A DNA stretch of 64,000 bases from Ceratothoa steindachneri. Lineage: Eukaryota > Arthropoda > Malacostraca > Isopoda > Cymothoidae. Where the stretch lies: positions 83,426,777 through 83,490,776 of the forward strand of contig OZ018337.1 of the NCBI GenBank assembly GCA_963969495.1. Direction: 5' to 3'. The notes below the pieces were generated by a model, which saw only the letters and a program-made list of their open reading frames with translations, made no database searches and was not told the origin of the DNA. The translations under genes and the position numbers were made by a program. This document shows, piece after piece, positions 16,582 to 30,576 of this stretch (the stretch's first letter is position 1; each line of letters begins with the position of its first letter).

Positions 16582-18829
16582 TAATCAATTTTAAATATTA
16601 TGAACTAACCAGAAATTTGCCTTTATTATTATATCTATTATCATAAAATTAAGTGAAATATCAGTAAAATTCATTTAAAAATAATTTGTAATCTACTTTG
16701 TAAGTTTAGGCTGCATATCAGTGTGCAATCAACTGAAAAAACGTTATCGTCCTCTTTGCTGTCATTCTTTGCCATCGATAAAATAACGTAATAAATTATT
16801 TTCGTAATTTCCTCCCTTTTAATTCAATATAACAGCAATATTTTCCTGCATTTTTGATAAAACTATAGAAAATAATATGTAAGAACTATCGAAATCCACG
16901 TGATCTCAGAAACTGGAATTTATTTTGGTAGTATTGAGCGAAAAATAGGTTTAGTTCCAGTAATTGCAATGAATTAAGTAAACAAGCAACTTACGAAATG
17001 CTTGTTTAAAGAGACTAGAGGGGTAGTGAGAAGAGGGATGCGAAATTATTCATAATTACTCGTATATTATTTAGAAAAAAACAAGAAAATTAACAAATTT
17101 TATTCCAAATCGAGTCTTAGAGAAAATCCAGCCATTGATGTCTTTTTGTGTCCATAAATAAAACATTTTCGGAATTTTAGAAATAGGACTTGAATCACTT
17201 TTAATCGAGATCTTCGCTTTTTATCCTTTTATTCATCAAGACGTTTATGAATTTAAGACTGCAATGAAGAACTCTTAATTATTATTACAGGCATTTGAAT
17301 TTTCGGCTTGGAAGTGTAGGCATCCTTTAATTAAGTGAAGCTAAATCTTAATTTAAATGGAATGTCGAATATGCTTACACTAATTTAAGAAAATTGAAAT
17401 TCCTGGAATACATCCGAAATCTATTTTGATTTGGGGACATAGATTAAATTTAACGGCTTTACTAAATTAACATGAAATATTTCTTCCAATATTCTGTTTA
17501 TTATCTTTTTATATATGGTGCACAATTTCGTATATTCTAGAGCAGAAGACAGTAATTTATGGGGCATAGAGGGCAAGGCCAATATCTGTAAGCGAATGGT
17601 GGGCTACATCTATCCCCATAGTTAAGAAGTAGATAATAATAATTCATGGTCAAATTTAATATAAATATATAGAGAAAGTTTCGGGTGAAGTGTTACAAAG
17701 TTGAAAGTGGGTGTACTGGATATTGATATCACCAATATAGGTTACTTGAACATAGATACGCTCAATATAACTTGAACGCGCATACAGGTAGCAGAAACCC
17801 AGTTTTATTTGAAATAAAATAACAGTGCGACAAACACGGGGCCCTCGACGCCGGGAGAAGCCTGATGAGCTGCTTCTCCAAGACCAGGGTACATAAGATC
17901 AGTAAATTTACTTAAGCTTACGCGATCTGCAGATCTGACAACTTCATCTTTTGTTTTATTTGGGGGCTATTAAGGCGAAATCTACGTGACCAGACAATAA
18001 CAGACCTTGATGAAATAAAGAGCAGAAATCAACTAAATCTACAATAAAAGAGCGTTTCGTAATACAGATCAAGGCTGATTTTAAGGAGCGAGAATGTTGA
18101 AAATCACGAAAACTTTTCTAAATAAAAATTCACTTTGATAAATGTTATTAACCTTCTATTAAATATTTCTGCTTCTCTGTTGTTTCTAATTTTTTTTAGA
18201 ATTTCTTTAGCAACAAAAATGTTACAATGCTTTTAAAATCGTGATAAAATTACACGCTTGGACTTAGTGTTACGGTTCCTTAAAATTGTAATATTACTTG
18301 TGCAATTCCTGTGCCTCATTTGTTTATTAAAAAGCCACTTTCGGTGACACAAAACAAGTAAAATGCCAGTGGGTACTCGAGCACCTCATACAGAGCAATC
18401 AAAAACCTGCAATTTCCTCTATCTGCTTCAAAGAAAATTTCATGCAATTACAAGTTTCGTTGATTTGGGAGGAACTTTCGACCAATTATATCAAACTGTT
18501 GGCAGTAATTTCTGGCCTTATTATTTTACTCGGATTTAGAAATTTGGAGAAGAGATGGATAGGTTTGGCTTACAAAATTCTCATAACCTTCTTTGGCTTC
18601 GTTTAAGTAAATGCATTAACGTTTCATGGGGTTTATTTGTCTTAATTTATCCTTTTGTTTTAAAGAATCATTACTAGTTAAATTCTGTTAAAGGTTAGGA
18701 TTACTAGAGAAAATAGATAGACACACGTCATATTTATTGGTTCTTTTTCCCTTAAGTGCTAATTAACGCCACTTATGAGCCTTTGGAGAAGGGACCTGAG
18801 AGCTTCTTAGGAAACTTGCTGTTTCCTTG
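16582..18829. other. AT-rich interval without supported genes
   Basis: No gene found. A short G+C-rich patch at about 17835-17885 contains an 8-bp perfect stem (GGAGAAGC...GCTTCTCC) but no further structure I can support. Confidence 0.5.
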
Positions 18830-20380
18830 TGTAGGGGAATAGTCAATTCCCCCTCCCCCCCCGTTCACTCTTGGTGGAGCCACAAGGCGGTTAGCGCAAA
18901 GACATCCAGCCCAGGCCTAAAGCAGGCCAAATGCGTGACCGCAGCGCTGCACCAGACTGCGCTATGAAAGACCTTAAAGGTTAAAATGCATGATCTCCCC
19001 CAGGAGAGTGTGATCCAGGTTCACGTTAAATAAGAAATTAGAGACGTGTTTCTCCCAAGCTCGAAGGCTCACAAGCAGCCGATGTAAGAATCAGTGGGAA
19101 AAACCGTTGGGCAAAAGAACTCTCCTGGGGCCGTTCTCAAGCCCCTCTTCCCCTTACCACTTCCCCAGTGGGGTGACTAGGTAACAATGAGGAACACTGA
19201 GGAAAATCGAGGTAGTATACGTCAGATTCCAGGTGACAAAGTCCTTGATTAAAACCGGTCTACCTAGACTGGATTGGTAGTGTACTTGGCTCGCCAGATC
19301 AAGAAGTACCCTGCGAGAGAGGCAGGGCTACCTACTTTAAGGGGCTAAGAAAAAGCTCATCCTCGAGCTAGTCCCTGTTTATCAAACCAAACGATAAGTT
19401 AACTTTGTTAAGTTCAACTTACTCTCGCCAGAGAGAGTCCTTATATCCTGGTGCACCTTAAACACCAGGGGTATTCCTCGTCCTTGAGGAATTAAAGAAA
19501 GATGGAAAAGGTTCCCCCTCGAGTCCGTTACTCGGTGGCCACACCGAACTCATCAATTAACTTGGTTGAGGAACCAAGTTCAACTTGTTCTCGTCAGAGA
19601 AACCCCTCTCCATTATACTCGCCCTTGAAGAAGACTGGAACTAAGAAGAAGCTCATCCTCGAGCTAGTTTCTGGTTACCAAACCGAACTTTAAGTAACTC
19701 ATTCTCGTCAGAGAAACCCAGGCTCATGGATCCTCGCCCTTGAAGAAGACCCTCCCCGAGTTCAGTCCTCGTCCATGAGAAATTAAGTAACGAAGAAGAA
19801 AAGCTCCCCCTCGAGCTCGTTACTCGGTGGTCACACCGCACTCCAAGTTAACTTAGTTTAAGAACCAAGTTCGATTCCCTCTCGCCAGAGAGACCACGAT
19901 GACCTGGGTTTTGCATAAAGCACCGTAATTGTTCTCGTCCGTGAAGAACCCCCCCCTGCGGAATACCGTGTGGACCCCCCAGCTGCTATCCTCTCCAAAA
20001 CGACCACGTGATCTCGCCCATCTACATCTGGCCAGACGGCACGCGTCGTGAGTCAATAACATTTCTGAGGCCTTTAAACTCCAGATGAGTCCGTAAGCCT
20101 AATTCTTATATTATTGTTGTGTGTAGAGAAATTAACCAAATTTTAAAGGGCAAACTAATTTCATTAATTCTTGTTTATCATAACATTCAGAGTATTGCTG
20201 TAGTTAATGTTTAGATGTGTATTCAATTGATAAAGGTAAAATATAAGTTTATTTTGGGAATTATTGTGCGTTTCTATATCCTTACGTGTTTCGGAACGGC
20301 TCTGTTCTTTAAAATATTAGGATATCAATTTATTAGCACTCTTAGCACTCTTAGAACTAAAAGGGGGGCATTCTACCACA
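18830..20380 (-). mobile_element. Solo LTR, family 1, copy 1 (inverted relative to copies 2 and 3)
   Basis: A G+C-rich block that is the reverse complement of 30577-32012 and 62116-63981. It starts TGTAGGGGAAT and ends GGCATTCTACCACA, so it has TG...CA ends. The flanking five bases are CCTTG on both sides (18825-18829 and 20381-20385), a perfect target-site duplication. No gag or pol lies beside it, so it is a solo LTR. The interior holds tandem modules of about 140-160 bases, each with a CTCGAG-type box and an inverted CTCTCGCCAGAGAG-like motif (at about 19425, 19589, 19706 and 19880). The strand sign only records orientation relative to the other copies. Open frames inside it are not genes. 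Confidence 0.87.
19340..19905. repeat. Tandem ~150-bp modules inside the LTR
   Basis: Four related modules start near 19353, 19510, 19650 and 19803. Each carries a CTCGAG(C/T) box, a GAAC/AACC-rich piece and a TCTCG(C/T)CAGAGA inverted motif. They diverge from each other, but their order is kept in the other two LTR copies. Confidence 0.65.
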
Positions 20381-21224
20381 CCTTGGTTAAATTAGGTTGT
20401 TTAGAGCTTAGGTTTTGGTTGAGGGTAGATAGATATTTATCATGTGTCAAAGTTTAGGTCAGATACATTGCCTTTGGTAGTTTTATTTGCTTTCATGTGT
20501 TTGTTTCTGTATTAGGTAGATTACGGCAACTTTTTCGGTTTATTATTTGTAAATGCTGATTTTAAGCTTTTTACCGTTAAATCAGTTTAGTTTGGTTTCG
20601 TAGGTTATTTAACGATTTTTGTTTTGTCTATATTACAAATTTAAGTTAAGGTATATTTTTTTATTGAATGGTTATTACTTAATCGCCGAGGTACGTAGGC
20701 TAGATCAAGTTGTAGGGATGTTTTATTTTATTTAATGGTTGTAAGGTATTTTTAGATTACGAAGGTTAGATCACCTTATTTGAGGTTTTTCGCTTTATTA
20801 TTCGATTTTTAGTTATTTTTTATCTCAGAATTCGAACTTAAAAGATTTTTCATTATTATGATTATCTTTTAATTATATTTAACTGAATCAATGTAAACTA
20901 ACCTAGATGATTAAATACGCCGGAAAATGAAGGGTAATAATAATAGGTTTTTATTCTCTCCCGCTGACCCCGTTTTCAGGGTAACAGGACACGAATTTAG
21001 CAAATATCGAAAGGAGTTTTGAAAAGAAAAAGAGATTTTTCCAAGCTTTAATCCTTGACTTCCTCGGCTCGAAACATAGAGCATCGTCTCTGCCGATAAA
21101 GGTGGAATGAATTACGCGCATAAATGGGACTGCAAAACACAACCACACGCACACACACATTATTTGTATTTTATGTCGATAGAGAGTTTTCATTCCAATT
21201 TGTATACAATTACATATATATATT

Positions 21225-21304
<80 letters not shown>

Positions 21305-22415
21305 TTTATAAATTTTTTCTTGAGAAACTTAACAAGCATTTTTAAGATAAATTATATAATAGCTTTAATGGCAACATTAAACTCGGAGAAAATGCCTACC
21401 TATTTAAAAATACCCTAGAATTGGGCCTCTACATCGAAATTAATAAATGAATTATAGTTGGCGTTAGTTTGGAAATCACCCCAATGTCAGTTTAATTTTG
21501 TTCCAATCGATGTTCTATCTATGAAATATTTACTCAAACCTAAAGAAAAACTCTCCCAAATGCTTCGGTCCTCATTGGTTTACCAATTTTTGAGTGTAGG
21601 TTGCCAGGCTTGAGACGTTGGTAAAACCACTCTCCAACTCCAATTAAAGATTTGTCAGCATCGATGTTTCTCCTATTATACTAACAGACCATTAATTAAC
21701 CCTGAATTTTCTTCCATCGAAACTATTCAATTTCTTGTAACTCATAAATTTCAGACTCCGAATTCTTCAATTTGGATTCTAGTCCTAATAGTCATGATCT
21801 AGATATTCTGGAGTCATTATATATTTCTACACTCTCCCCTAAACTTAACTTCCAACAATCTTCAACTCAGTTACTAATTATTTAAAACACAACCAAATAT
21901 TCTCTTCTTAAACTACCAACTAACTTGCCACCAATAGTTATTTAAGTCAACTTACTTCAGATTCACCTCACTCAGCTCTGGAACACCATCCTATACAGGA
22001 AACTCTGCCTGTTAAGCCTATTTTTTAATTGTTCTTTTCAACTTGTTATATTTTAAATTTGGTTTTACTACTTATTCTAATTTTTGTGAAATGGACAGAA
22101 TACTCTGTTGAGGATGTAGACATATAATATACAGATGACTATAACAACAAATAAATTGACTTACCGTTTTATAAAGGTGGGTCTAGCATTGATCTTTAAT
22201 GTCATTTTCTTCTTCGAGTTTACATAAAAAATTAAGCTAGTTTTGTTTGATACTCTTGGCTTCATATCTGTTTAACAAGTTATCGTTTCGCCTTAAATCA
22301 GCCAATTAACAATAAGGTTGTTTTTATATTTTATTTCACAATCACAACAGCAGGCCATATTTGATGAATAACCAGGTGTACGTGTCTTTCAATTCAAGAG
22401 AAAAAGCCTCCAATT
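20381..22415. other. AT-rich interval with a (TA)n array
   Basis: Flank of LTR copy 1. It has T-rich sequence at 20400-20900 and the (TA)n array listed at 21213. Frames across the array are artefacts of the dinucleotide repeat. No gene recognised. Confidence 0.5.
21213..21302. repeat. (TA)n microsatellite
   Basis: About 90 bases of TA dinucleotides with minor TTTA and TGTA interruptions. A short CA-rich tract (ACACACACA) lies about 60 bases upstream. Confidence 0.95.
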
Positions 22416-23640
22416 TGTACCTAAGTACCTTCCGATCATTGATATTACTCGATACCTGGTAACAAAAATATATTTTAATACACACTAAATAAAAGGCAAA
22501 ACAATAAATATGTATATATATGAGTACATGAATGAGACGGAATTAGGTTCCGAATACTAAAGAGCTAACCCGAGTTATTAAATGTTCATAGTGGGAGACT
22601 TAGAGTAATTTAGTTCCTTAGAACCTCGAGCGTAAATCGGGCTAAACTTTGGGGAGGTCTTGGTGACCTTGATTACTAAAGGGAGTTAGCCACAAACCAG
22701 CAACTATTGGGGCTACTTTCTCAGGATTGTGTTTTGCGAGAGCCATGCTTCTCGTCCTCAAGAGGTCCCCGGATGAACTTCGAAAGGGGGGATGGAAGAT
22801 GACTTCTCCACACTCGGCTCAAGCGAGCTAACGGGCCTCTTGTCCTCACGAGGTCACCAGAAGAACTTCGGAGGACGGCTTATCCAATCCTAGATCCGAA
22901 GGCGGTTGAGAAAGGCTTACGTTGCTTATGAGACTTCTCTCTGACCCCAAGAAACGGGTGTGATGTCCAGCTCATCCGTAGCTTGCGACCGTCACTCACA
23001 CTTTTGGGGAGAAAGAGCTTCGTTGGACCGAACTCCTTTCGGGGCAGTGTCGTCTAACCAAATCTTTCCGTAATCCTGGAGATGGTGCATATAGACCGGG
23101 AGTATTCCATAACATGGAGAGAGAGAGATGCCTTCTCTAATCCACCTTATCGGCCGTGAAAAACCGATCGTCTCCTCGCAGTGAAGTTTCGAAGGCAGGT
23201 ATCAGCAGGCCAGGCGGATGACCAGCGGCTGGAGGCATAAAAGCTGTTCACGGAGAACCGATAAAGTAGATGTGAAATTTCGTGACCCGAAGGGGGAGGG
23301 AAGATTGTGACGGTGGGGAGGTAACCTCGATTTCAAAGTCATGCCTCGGTGTGAATTTGGTGGAGACCTAGTAGCAAGTGCAAAAAGGGTGTAGGCGGAG
23401 GGGAGTGGGAAGCTTGTTTTCTCTCCTCAAGTAATATCTTAAGGACGTGGGGAAATGATATTATTTTAGGGGATACCTCTACACTACCCTCAAATAAACC
23501 TAAGTATGAGGCATTAAAAGCCAAACAGGGTTTTCTGTGAAACAATTGAGTGGAAGAGAGGCCGGCCATACTTCAGCGCCGCAAGTATAATAAATAGCGC
23601 TATCCTGCAAGAACGCAAATAAATTTCGGCACTGCAGACA
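22416..23640. mobile_element. Probable solo LTR, family 3
   Basis: A 1.2-kb G+C-enriched block inside AT-rich DNA. It begins TGTACCTAAG and ends ACTGCAGACA, and the five flanking bases are CAATT on both sides (22411-22415 and 23641-23645). TGT...ACA ends plus a perfect 5-bp duplication match the two other LTR families in this window. Its sequence differs from both, and there is no second copy here to confirm the ends, so the boundaries rest on the duplication alone. The first 150 or so bases are AT-rich like the flank. Orientation is unknown. Internal frames, such as 76 codons on the minus strand at 23339-23569, carry no retroelement motif. Confidence 0.62.
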
Positions 23641-23645
23641 CAATT

Positions 23646-26600
23646 GAGTCCAGTGAAACTCAATAACAATTAAAATATATCAAAATGGACCAAAATAACA
23701 AAATAAACAAATGTTCCTTACCAAAAAACCGTTATATCTAATGACATTTTAAACGTATATTTTAATAGAGGTAATTAAATTTTAGGTAGAATAGTAAGTT
23801 TATAATGTTTTCCAATAAGGCATGGAGAGCTATATGTGTAAGAGAGAGAGAAAACTAGAAGGAGACAGATACAGAGGGTAAAGAGTGATAAGGAAAATCC
23901 TAGGATAGGAAAATATTACCTAAAATTTCTATTTCCCTTCCGCTACTTCGCGTAAAGTTTTAATACGGTTCTTACCATAAAGCCGCTATATCTAATATTT
24001 AAAAATATTTCTCAATCTAGTTCATTAAATTAAGAGATAATTTTAAATTAATATTACTTTGCATAAGGCGTTGAGAGATATAGAGAGAAAAGAGTAAGAA
24101 AGAAAAAACCAGGATATTAAAACATTATCTACAAAACAATGACTTGCACGCTAAGTCTTAAAGCGAAGTAAAATCTAAAGAAATGGCGAATAAAATCTAA
24201 AATCTTTTGCCTCGTCGATTCCTGCCAATTTCAGGTTGATGTCGTAAAAATTTCGTCGAGAGAAGTTAACTTTTCCGTAATTTCTTCATCTATAATATGT
24301 GAAATTGCTTCTAGAAGAACATTTGGAGCTTTTATTGTTATGTCCCCATGAAAATTTGCTCGGTCTAGGGAAATTTGAAAAATTAAGAAAGTTTGGAAAA
24401 TAATTTTTAAAACCAAATTATTTTCAGTAAGCTTAATATGAGTATATTGGTTTTGTATCTTATTTAGGGCCCAAATAGAGATCATACTATATATATTCTC
24501 TGCAATAATATCTATTTTTATTAAGCATTTTTAAAAAAAATTCTCGACGAGTTTAAAATACCTGAGATTATAGAAAAATATTTGAAACTAATCATTCGTA
24601 GAAACATTTATGTTATAGAGCAGAAGTTTTAAACTTTTTCTTTATTCTCAAATAAAAGTTCGAAGCTAAGTTTACCATTATTTTATAATATAAATACTAC
24701 GAAAAGTTCTCATTTTTGCTTCCCCTAAATGAACTTATGCAATTTGGTCTCCGCTTAATAAACACTACTACCTTTTAAACCAAACATTGCATTACCTCTT
24801 TCACATCTTAAATACATACCAGAATTATCTTCAATTTAGCATTCGACATAAATCTCTTTGTTACAACCTTTGCGAGAAAGAAAGAAAGAATATGAGAGAA
24901 AAGCAAAGAGAGGCAGAAGATTTCATTCAAAACAATACGATTTGACTCTCTACTAAGTGCAAAAAATGCAACATTTACAAAAGTTTAAGAACAATCCTCT
25001 TAACCAGTGCCCACACTATGAATTTCAATTTTATAAAATGATATACAATACTAGAGTGCTTACCTTCATAAATCCCCCTCAAGAAGGCAGTTAGTAGGGA
25101 ATACAAGTATTAGAAATGGAGGGCAAAAGAGATTTCCGATTTTGCGCTCCACTAAAATTTGGCAAATCACAGAAATCTTTCGAATTTGAGACAAATTTTC
25201 TCCCTCGGTTTTTTCATTCGGAAATTTCACGACTTCTTGCAAATTAAGTGGCTGATGCCAGGAAATTTAGGCCCCCTATCTTTTTGTCGGATTGGTAGAG
25301 ACGGAAAGAAGAATTTCATATGTAAAAAAGGCCAATAAACTAACTTCCCATTTTTTCACCCTTGTAAATCATGAAAGCTAGTTCTAATTGACCTTAGTTA
25401 ACGTTTACTAACAGAAAAACTATCCCAGTAATGCTGCAAAAGTTAAGTAGAGTTGGGAATTCTCAAGGTTTTAGTGTTGTGAATTGTCTTCTTTACTTAA
25501 TATAATATTCTGCATATTTTTACTTCGATTAAATTTGATATTTTCTTAAAAACCTATTTCATAAGCATGTTTGGCAAAGATTCTCTCGTTAGTTATAATT
25601 ATTTCCAAATAGGTTCACTTAAATAAAATGAGCTGATATGATACCTAAAAACTATATAAGGGTGAATTAAGTTGTAGCAAAACGAATAAAGTGTACCAAT
25701 GGGGGGATGGAGGTAATCAAAGCCTCAGTCGGAATTTAGAAAGCAAGATTACATCCCTTCGTATTTATGAAGGAAAATAACAATACGAGAAATTTTGGTT
25801 ATTTAAGTATAGAGAAGGGTCGATTCCTATCATTTTAACTTCCAGCTGTACAATCAGGCGAAAAATTGCGAAACACTTGTGGTCCTTTGAGTAGCAAATT
25901 CTAATATTGCTTTTTATGAATTAGCGTGACAATTGCGCACTACGGACTCGAAATCACGAATCTGATTTTCATTTCTTGATCAAATATTAATTTTTGTTAC
26001 TGTCTTAATTAGCATTCCTAGGTTCACTATTTGCTAAATTGCCTTTGCGTAATCCCTCAAATTTTCCTTTACTATAATTCTCCGTTTCAGAAAAGAATCA
26101 GGGAAAAAAACTTTATTTTTTGATATTATTAATAGAACTAACATTTTTGCATGTATATTTTCTCTGAATGACCAGATATACCATCTACAACTAAGCATAC
26201 ACAGAGATTCAAAAGTGTTTTCGTTACTTTGGTTATAAATCTTTAGTAAAATAGTAGTTAAATTTTAAAATTCATTAATGATACATAATTTTTGTAATGG
26301 ACTGTTAGGCACAGGCACATTTTATTATTATTATTTTACCTTCATAATCATTTATAAAAGTTCAAGTTTCTCTGTTTTTACCTAAAGGTTATACAATCCA
26401 GAGTTGCTACAATAAGTCATGTCACACTATACGCTGAATTTCGTTCAGTGAAAGTTTTATGTAATATTACTTGATGAATGATGGAGTGTTTGTCTAATAA
26501 CTACATTAAAATATATCCGATAAGGGATTTACAAATAAAATAGATTAAATTTAATGAAATTTCATGAAAGTAATTGCTGTATTTCTTGGAGTAGAGTCGA

Positions 26601-29600
26601 AAATTATTAAACGCATTAATCTCAAAATTAGTGTGCAAAATTTGTTTCCTTTATTTCAACCTAATTAATTTATATATATTCAATTAATTTTTATTCAAGG
26701 ATATCTTAAAAATATTTGCATTAACATTCGGATAATTTTATTTAAGCCCTAAAATTAATTTCCCAACCTTGATCATGAATTATAATATTCTTTAACAAAA
26801 CAGATCTGCCAAGCCAAGCGGAATTCTTCAAAAACTATTTATAACTCATATAATTAATTTTATCCTAATTAACTTACCTTTGTGTTTTTATATTATCATC
26901 TGATATATTTTTACCCAATTATTTATTCTTTTTTAATTAATCGGGAATATATTGCCTGTACGTCTTATTTCTCTGTATATATACATATATAACAATTTCT
27001 TAAATACAGAAGTTCTTAAACTAGATCTAGTAGAACAACTGGAAGCGTCAAAGGGGTAATTGTATCATTCTATCATTAACGATGCCCTTTTAGCAATGAT
27101 AGTTTGGGTGAGTGGTTCCCCCAGTTGGTAGTTTTTTCGGACGGCTACAAAAATATAGCGTAAAATATTGTAAAAATCGCCAGCTAAATGGTCTGAGGTT
27201 GAAGATAAAAATCTATTAGTCTATATTTAATCTCTTAGAGTTTCATAAGTGCTTAAGTGGGTTAGATACTTTATACCCTAATTATACTTGTAGTCGCTCC
27301 GCCCTCTACATAGCCTACCTTGAAGCCCCATAGGTGGGCTAAAGGCTCTCTTTAGTTGTTAGAAGAGGCAATTTAAAAAGCTCTATAGCTGAATGAGAGT
27401 CATAGTTAAGGCAAATATTTTATGTATTAGTAGCTTAAATCACATAAATAGGTTTCTCTTAAATATATAGATTTTAGAGGGATATTTTCGTCGATATAGG
27501 ATACGTTAGATCCGCTGTTTGATAATAATAGTGTATAATTAATTTCGGGTTCAAGAGATAAACATATATGTACCTATAGTCCAGTTATTTTTTTATTATT
27601 AAGTCAAAGAATTGAGTAAGAATCTAACAATTTCATACTACAAAATATTGTAATATAATGATAAAATTGTCCATCTTGTTATATTTTTTTTATTATATTT
27701 ATTCATAAAATATGCAATTGAAAATAGACTGCAAATAAACACTGAATAATTAATTAAAAATGAATTTTTTTGTAGTTATTTGCATTTTCTTTTTTCTTTG
27801 TGTCTCATCTGTCGTTAGTGTCACATCCAGCCAAAATTGGCTAAAATATCTAAACTTTATTTATCTTCTATAGCTACACAAGATTTTTCCCATATGTTGA
27901 TAGAACTAACTCTGTTCATGTACACATCACTAAAGCAACGTGCTAGTCAAGCCTGTGGTTTCCAAAGAGACAACTTCACTCCTCTCATAAGCACACCAAA
28001 AGGCTAACGCTTTCGCATCCATCTTTGCTTATAATCATTGTATAATAGGAGCTCAGAAATATAGACACCGAAAGTATGCTTTCAATGATCTTAGCTACAT
28101 TTAATTTTGGTGAATTTCTCCTAAGTTTTAAGAATATTGGTTTATGTTACTTCCTTTATTTGAAAAAGAGGCTCATTTGGTGAATTTCTGTGAAGTGGTG
28201 TCAAAGTTTATACAAATTTGAATAAACAACACCTTCATTAGCATTGAATTTTATGCAAACTAGAATAAAAGAATGACACATGGCCCTTTTAAAACAACTA
28301 AGTTAAGGTTTGGAAGGCGTCGTGTTTACTCTTTTTGGCCTAAGAGATTTAATGCTATCGATAACGATAAATAAACGATTTACAATAATTTGGTTAATAG
28401 AACAGTTCAAGTTTTTTTCTTTTAGGAATATTGTTGCGAATCTAATGGGCGTCTTCTAAGAATCATTTTCATCTAACAAAACCCATTTTTTGCTGACAAA
28501 ATATTCGGGATTCACTTTGCTGTTTAGTGGAGGAAATATCAAAAAATGAGTGGTAGCTTTTCTTGAGATTCAGGTTGTGGCTCGAAAAACCCATCTAGTG
28601 CTTCTGCGTCATTTGACGTGTCAGTGTTATCGCTTTATTTCCAGAAAGAGGAAGAATAACACGCATATTACTGCAATGGCCAAATTGGCATTAAATCATA
28701 GATTAGTATTAGATTAATAATTTATTATTTTCACAATATGATATCTTGTGTGACACTTGTAATTGATAGAAAAGTTGAAACGAGAAAATCAACTTATAAT
28801 TTATATCTTTTAAACAGCAGTAGAAGCCCTTTGAATGGTCTATACGCTTCTTCCATACCATTGGTACTTGAAATGTGAGACTTTGCCTCGTGACTGAGAA
28901 TGAGCTCCTGCACAAACCTTGACACCAATATGCAGTTTATACAGCTTTTTCATATGTAATTCCAGTTACCTTTGAACTGCCTTAATTTTGAATAATACAA
29001 AAACTATCTAGGCATTGTTGCTCAAATAAAATAAATTAAACTCGAGAAGTAAAATGCAGTATACATCATTTGAGGAAATTTAAATGTTTTATAAGTAAAA
29101 GTCACACAGAGAATTAATAGAAATAATACATTTTAAATAGAATATACTCAAAAACTGTGACATAGCATTCAACTAATTAAATAAATTACATAAAATTGGT
29201 GCTTTATAACAGTAAAACCAGTGGAAATTTCAAATTCCAGTTTGGGCAAAAAAAGCAAAGGGATATTGCCGTAGGGTCTCTTTCCTTTTGGAGATGTGCT
29301 TTTTGCTAAAGATGTACGGTGCATTTGCATAGTACAAAACCGGAATAATTCTAAAGATCGCTCGGGGGAGTTGAAGATGGTTGGGCGCATGTCCTCTAGA
29401 ATCTGTGAGAGGAGAGGTCTGTAAAAAATCCCAAAGTTAAATGGAATGAAATCATTTGAGAGATATAGGGCACACAATACCTATTGCAAATTTCACCGGC
29501 AACAAGGTGTTTCATGCTACACCTCACTTACTCTCGCGGCTGCGTAAAAGATTAAATAAGGAAATTAGGAGAGCGGCCCTTATGAATAGAGTTGCAAACT

Positions 29601-30576
29601 AATGGATAAAATAGAACTAACCACTTGGTTACACATTAGTCTTTTCGTGGTGGAACAAGGTGAGATCTTTGATAACGCTTTCTCAAACCTCTCTGCTACC
29701 GTGGTGGTATTTGGTGACTAAAATATCCCTTCAAAAAACAATCTTCGAACTTATCTCTCTCTGAATCTGTCAGTTCCCACATTACACCGTTCCTTGGGCT
29801 CGTAACACGCTGCCTGATGCCAAAAAGCAAAACAAACAAAATCCTCGTGTATTTATCAAGCTCCTACTCGAGTCTCATATCACAGGCTTCCACTTACTTT
29901 CCTCCCACTCTCCCCATCAGACTTCTTTGCCTTTTCTTTAAAAATGAATTTAATATTCACTCTGTGATTTATTCTTCGTTTACCTAATGTCAAACTGAAT
30001 CTGCCTTTACCTCACCTCCCAATCTCACTTCCCTCACACCAGTCTTTCTTGAAGAACTTGCCTGAATGACTACTCTGCTCATAGGAAAAAACTGGTCTCC
30101 GCTCTTCACATCCCCCGAGTCTCTATGATACATTAGGTAATTTGTCGCCGTTTGCAAATCAGAATTCCCCACCTGCGTGTTGCGTGCTTTCGGTTTTACT
30201 CGTTTTTCCAGAAATTGGAAGACGGCAGCGGTCTTCTTTAGTGTTGACGGCCAGAACTCTACTGTGAAAATCTCCGAGACCTTTTTTCTCAATTAGAGCA
30301 CGTTGCACAGGATCAAGAAGGAAGTATAATAATACATGTTGTGATTACAAGGTTACCGCGTTTCGGTAGCCTTACCTCATAAAATATATGTAATATATGT
30401 AAATATATATGACAGAAAATCTTAAAGCTTGTTATTTTCGTTTAAATGTTAGGTGTAAGTTTTTATTTTTGTGCAGAATAATACGTAAACACTTCTTAGT
30501 TAATGAAGAACATGTTTAAAACTCGGCAGACAATTTGCTGAACAATATCATTTAATGATAAGTCGGGAATGTTTTC
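23646..30576. other. Long AT-rich interval without supported genes
   Basis: About 7 kb with no recognisable coding sequence, RNA gene or element. Minor features are GAGAGAGA-type purine runs near 23850 and 24080 and slightly richer patches at 29230-29480 and 29990-30290. The latter two hold minus-strand frames of 102 and 100 codons, discussed under findings. This could be intronic or intergenic. Confidence 0.45.

Noticed and set aside
17840..17885. CTGATGAG within a G+C-rich hairpin, again resembling a hammerhead core
   Set aside because: The required GAA after stem II and a suitable cleavage triplet with stem I are missing; it sits in the loop of a simple 8-bp stem.
20080..20120. Hammerhead ribozyme-like string (AGATGAGTCCGTAAGCC) at the edge of LTR family 1, copy 1
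   Set aside because: The conserved core CTGATGA and the GAAA part are not intact, and the corresponding positions in copies 2 and 3 do not restore them.
21107..21418. 103- and 73-codon frames rich in isoleucine and tyrosine
   Set aside because: They are translations of the (TA)n array, not coding sequence.
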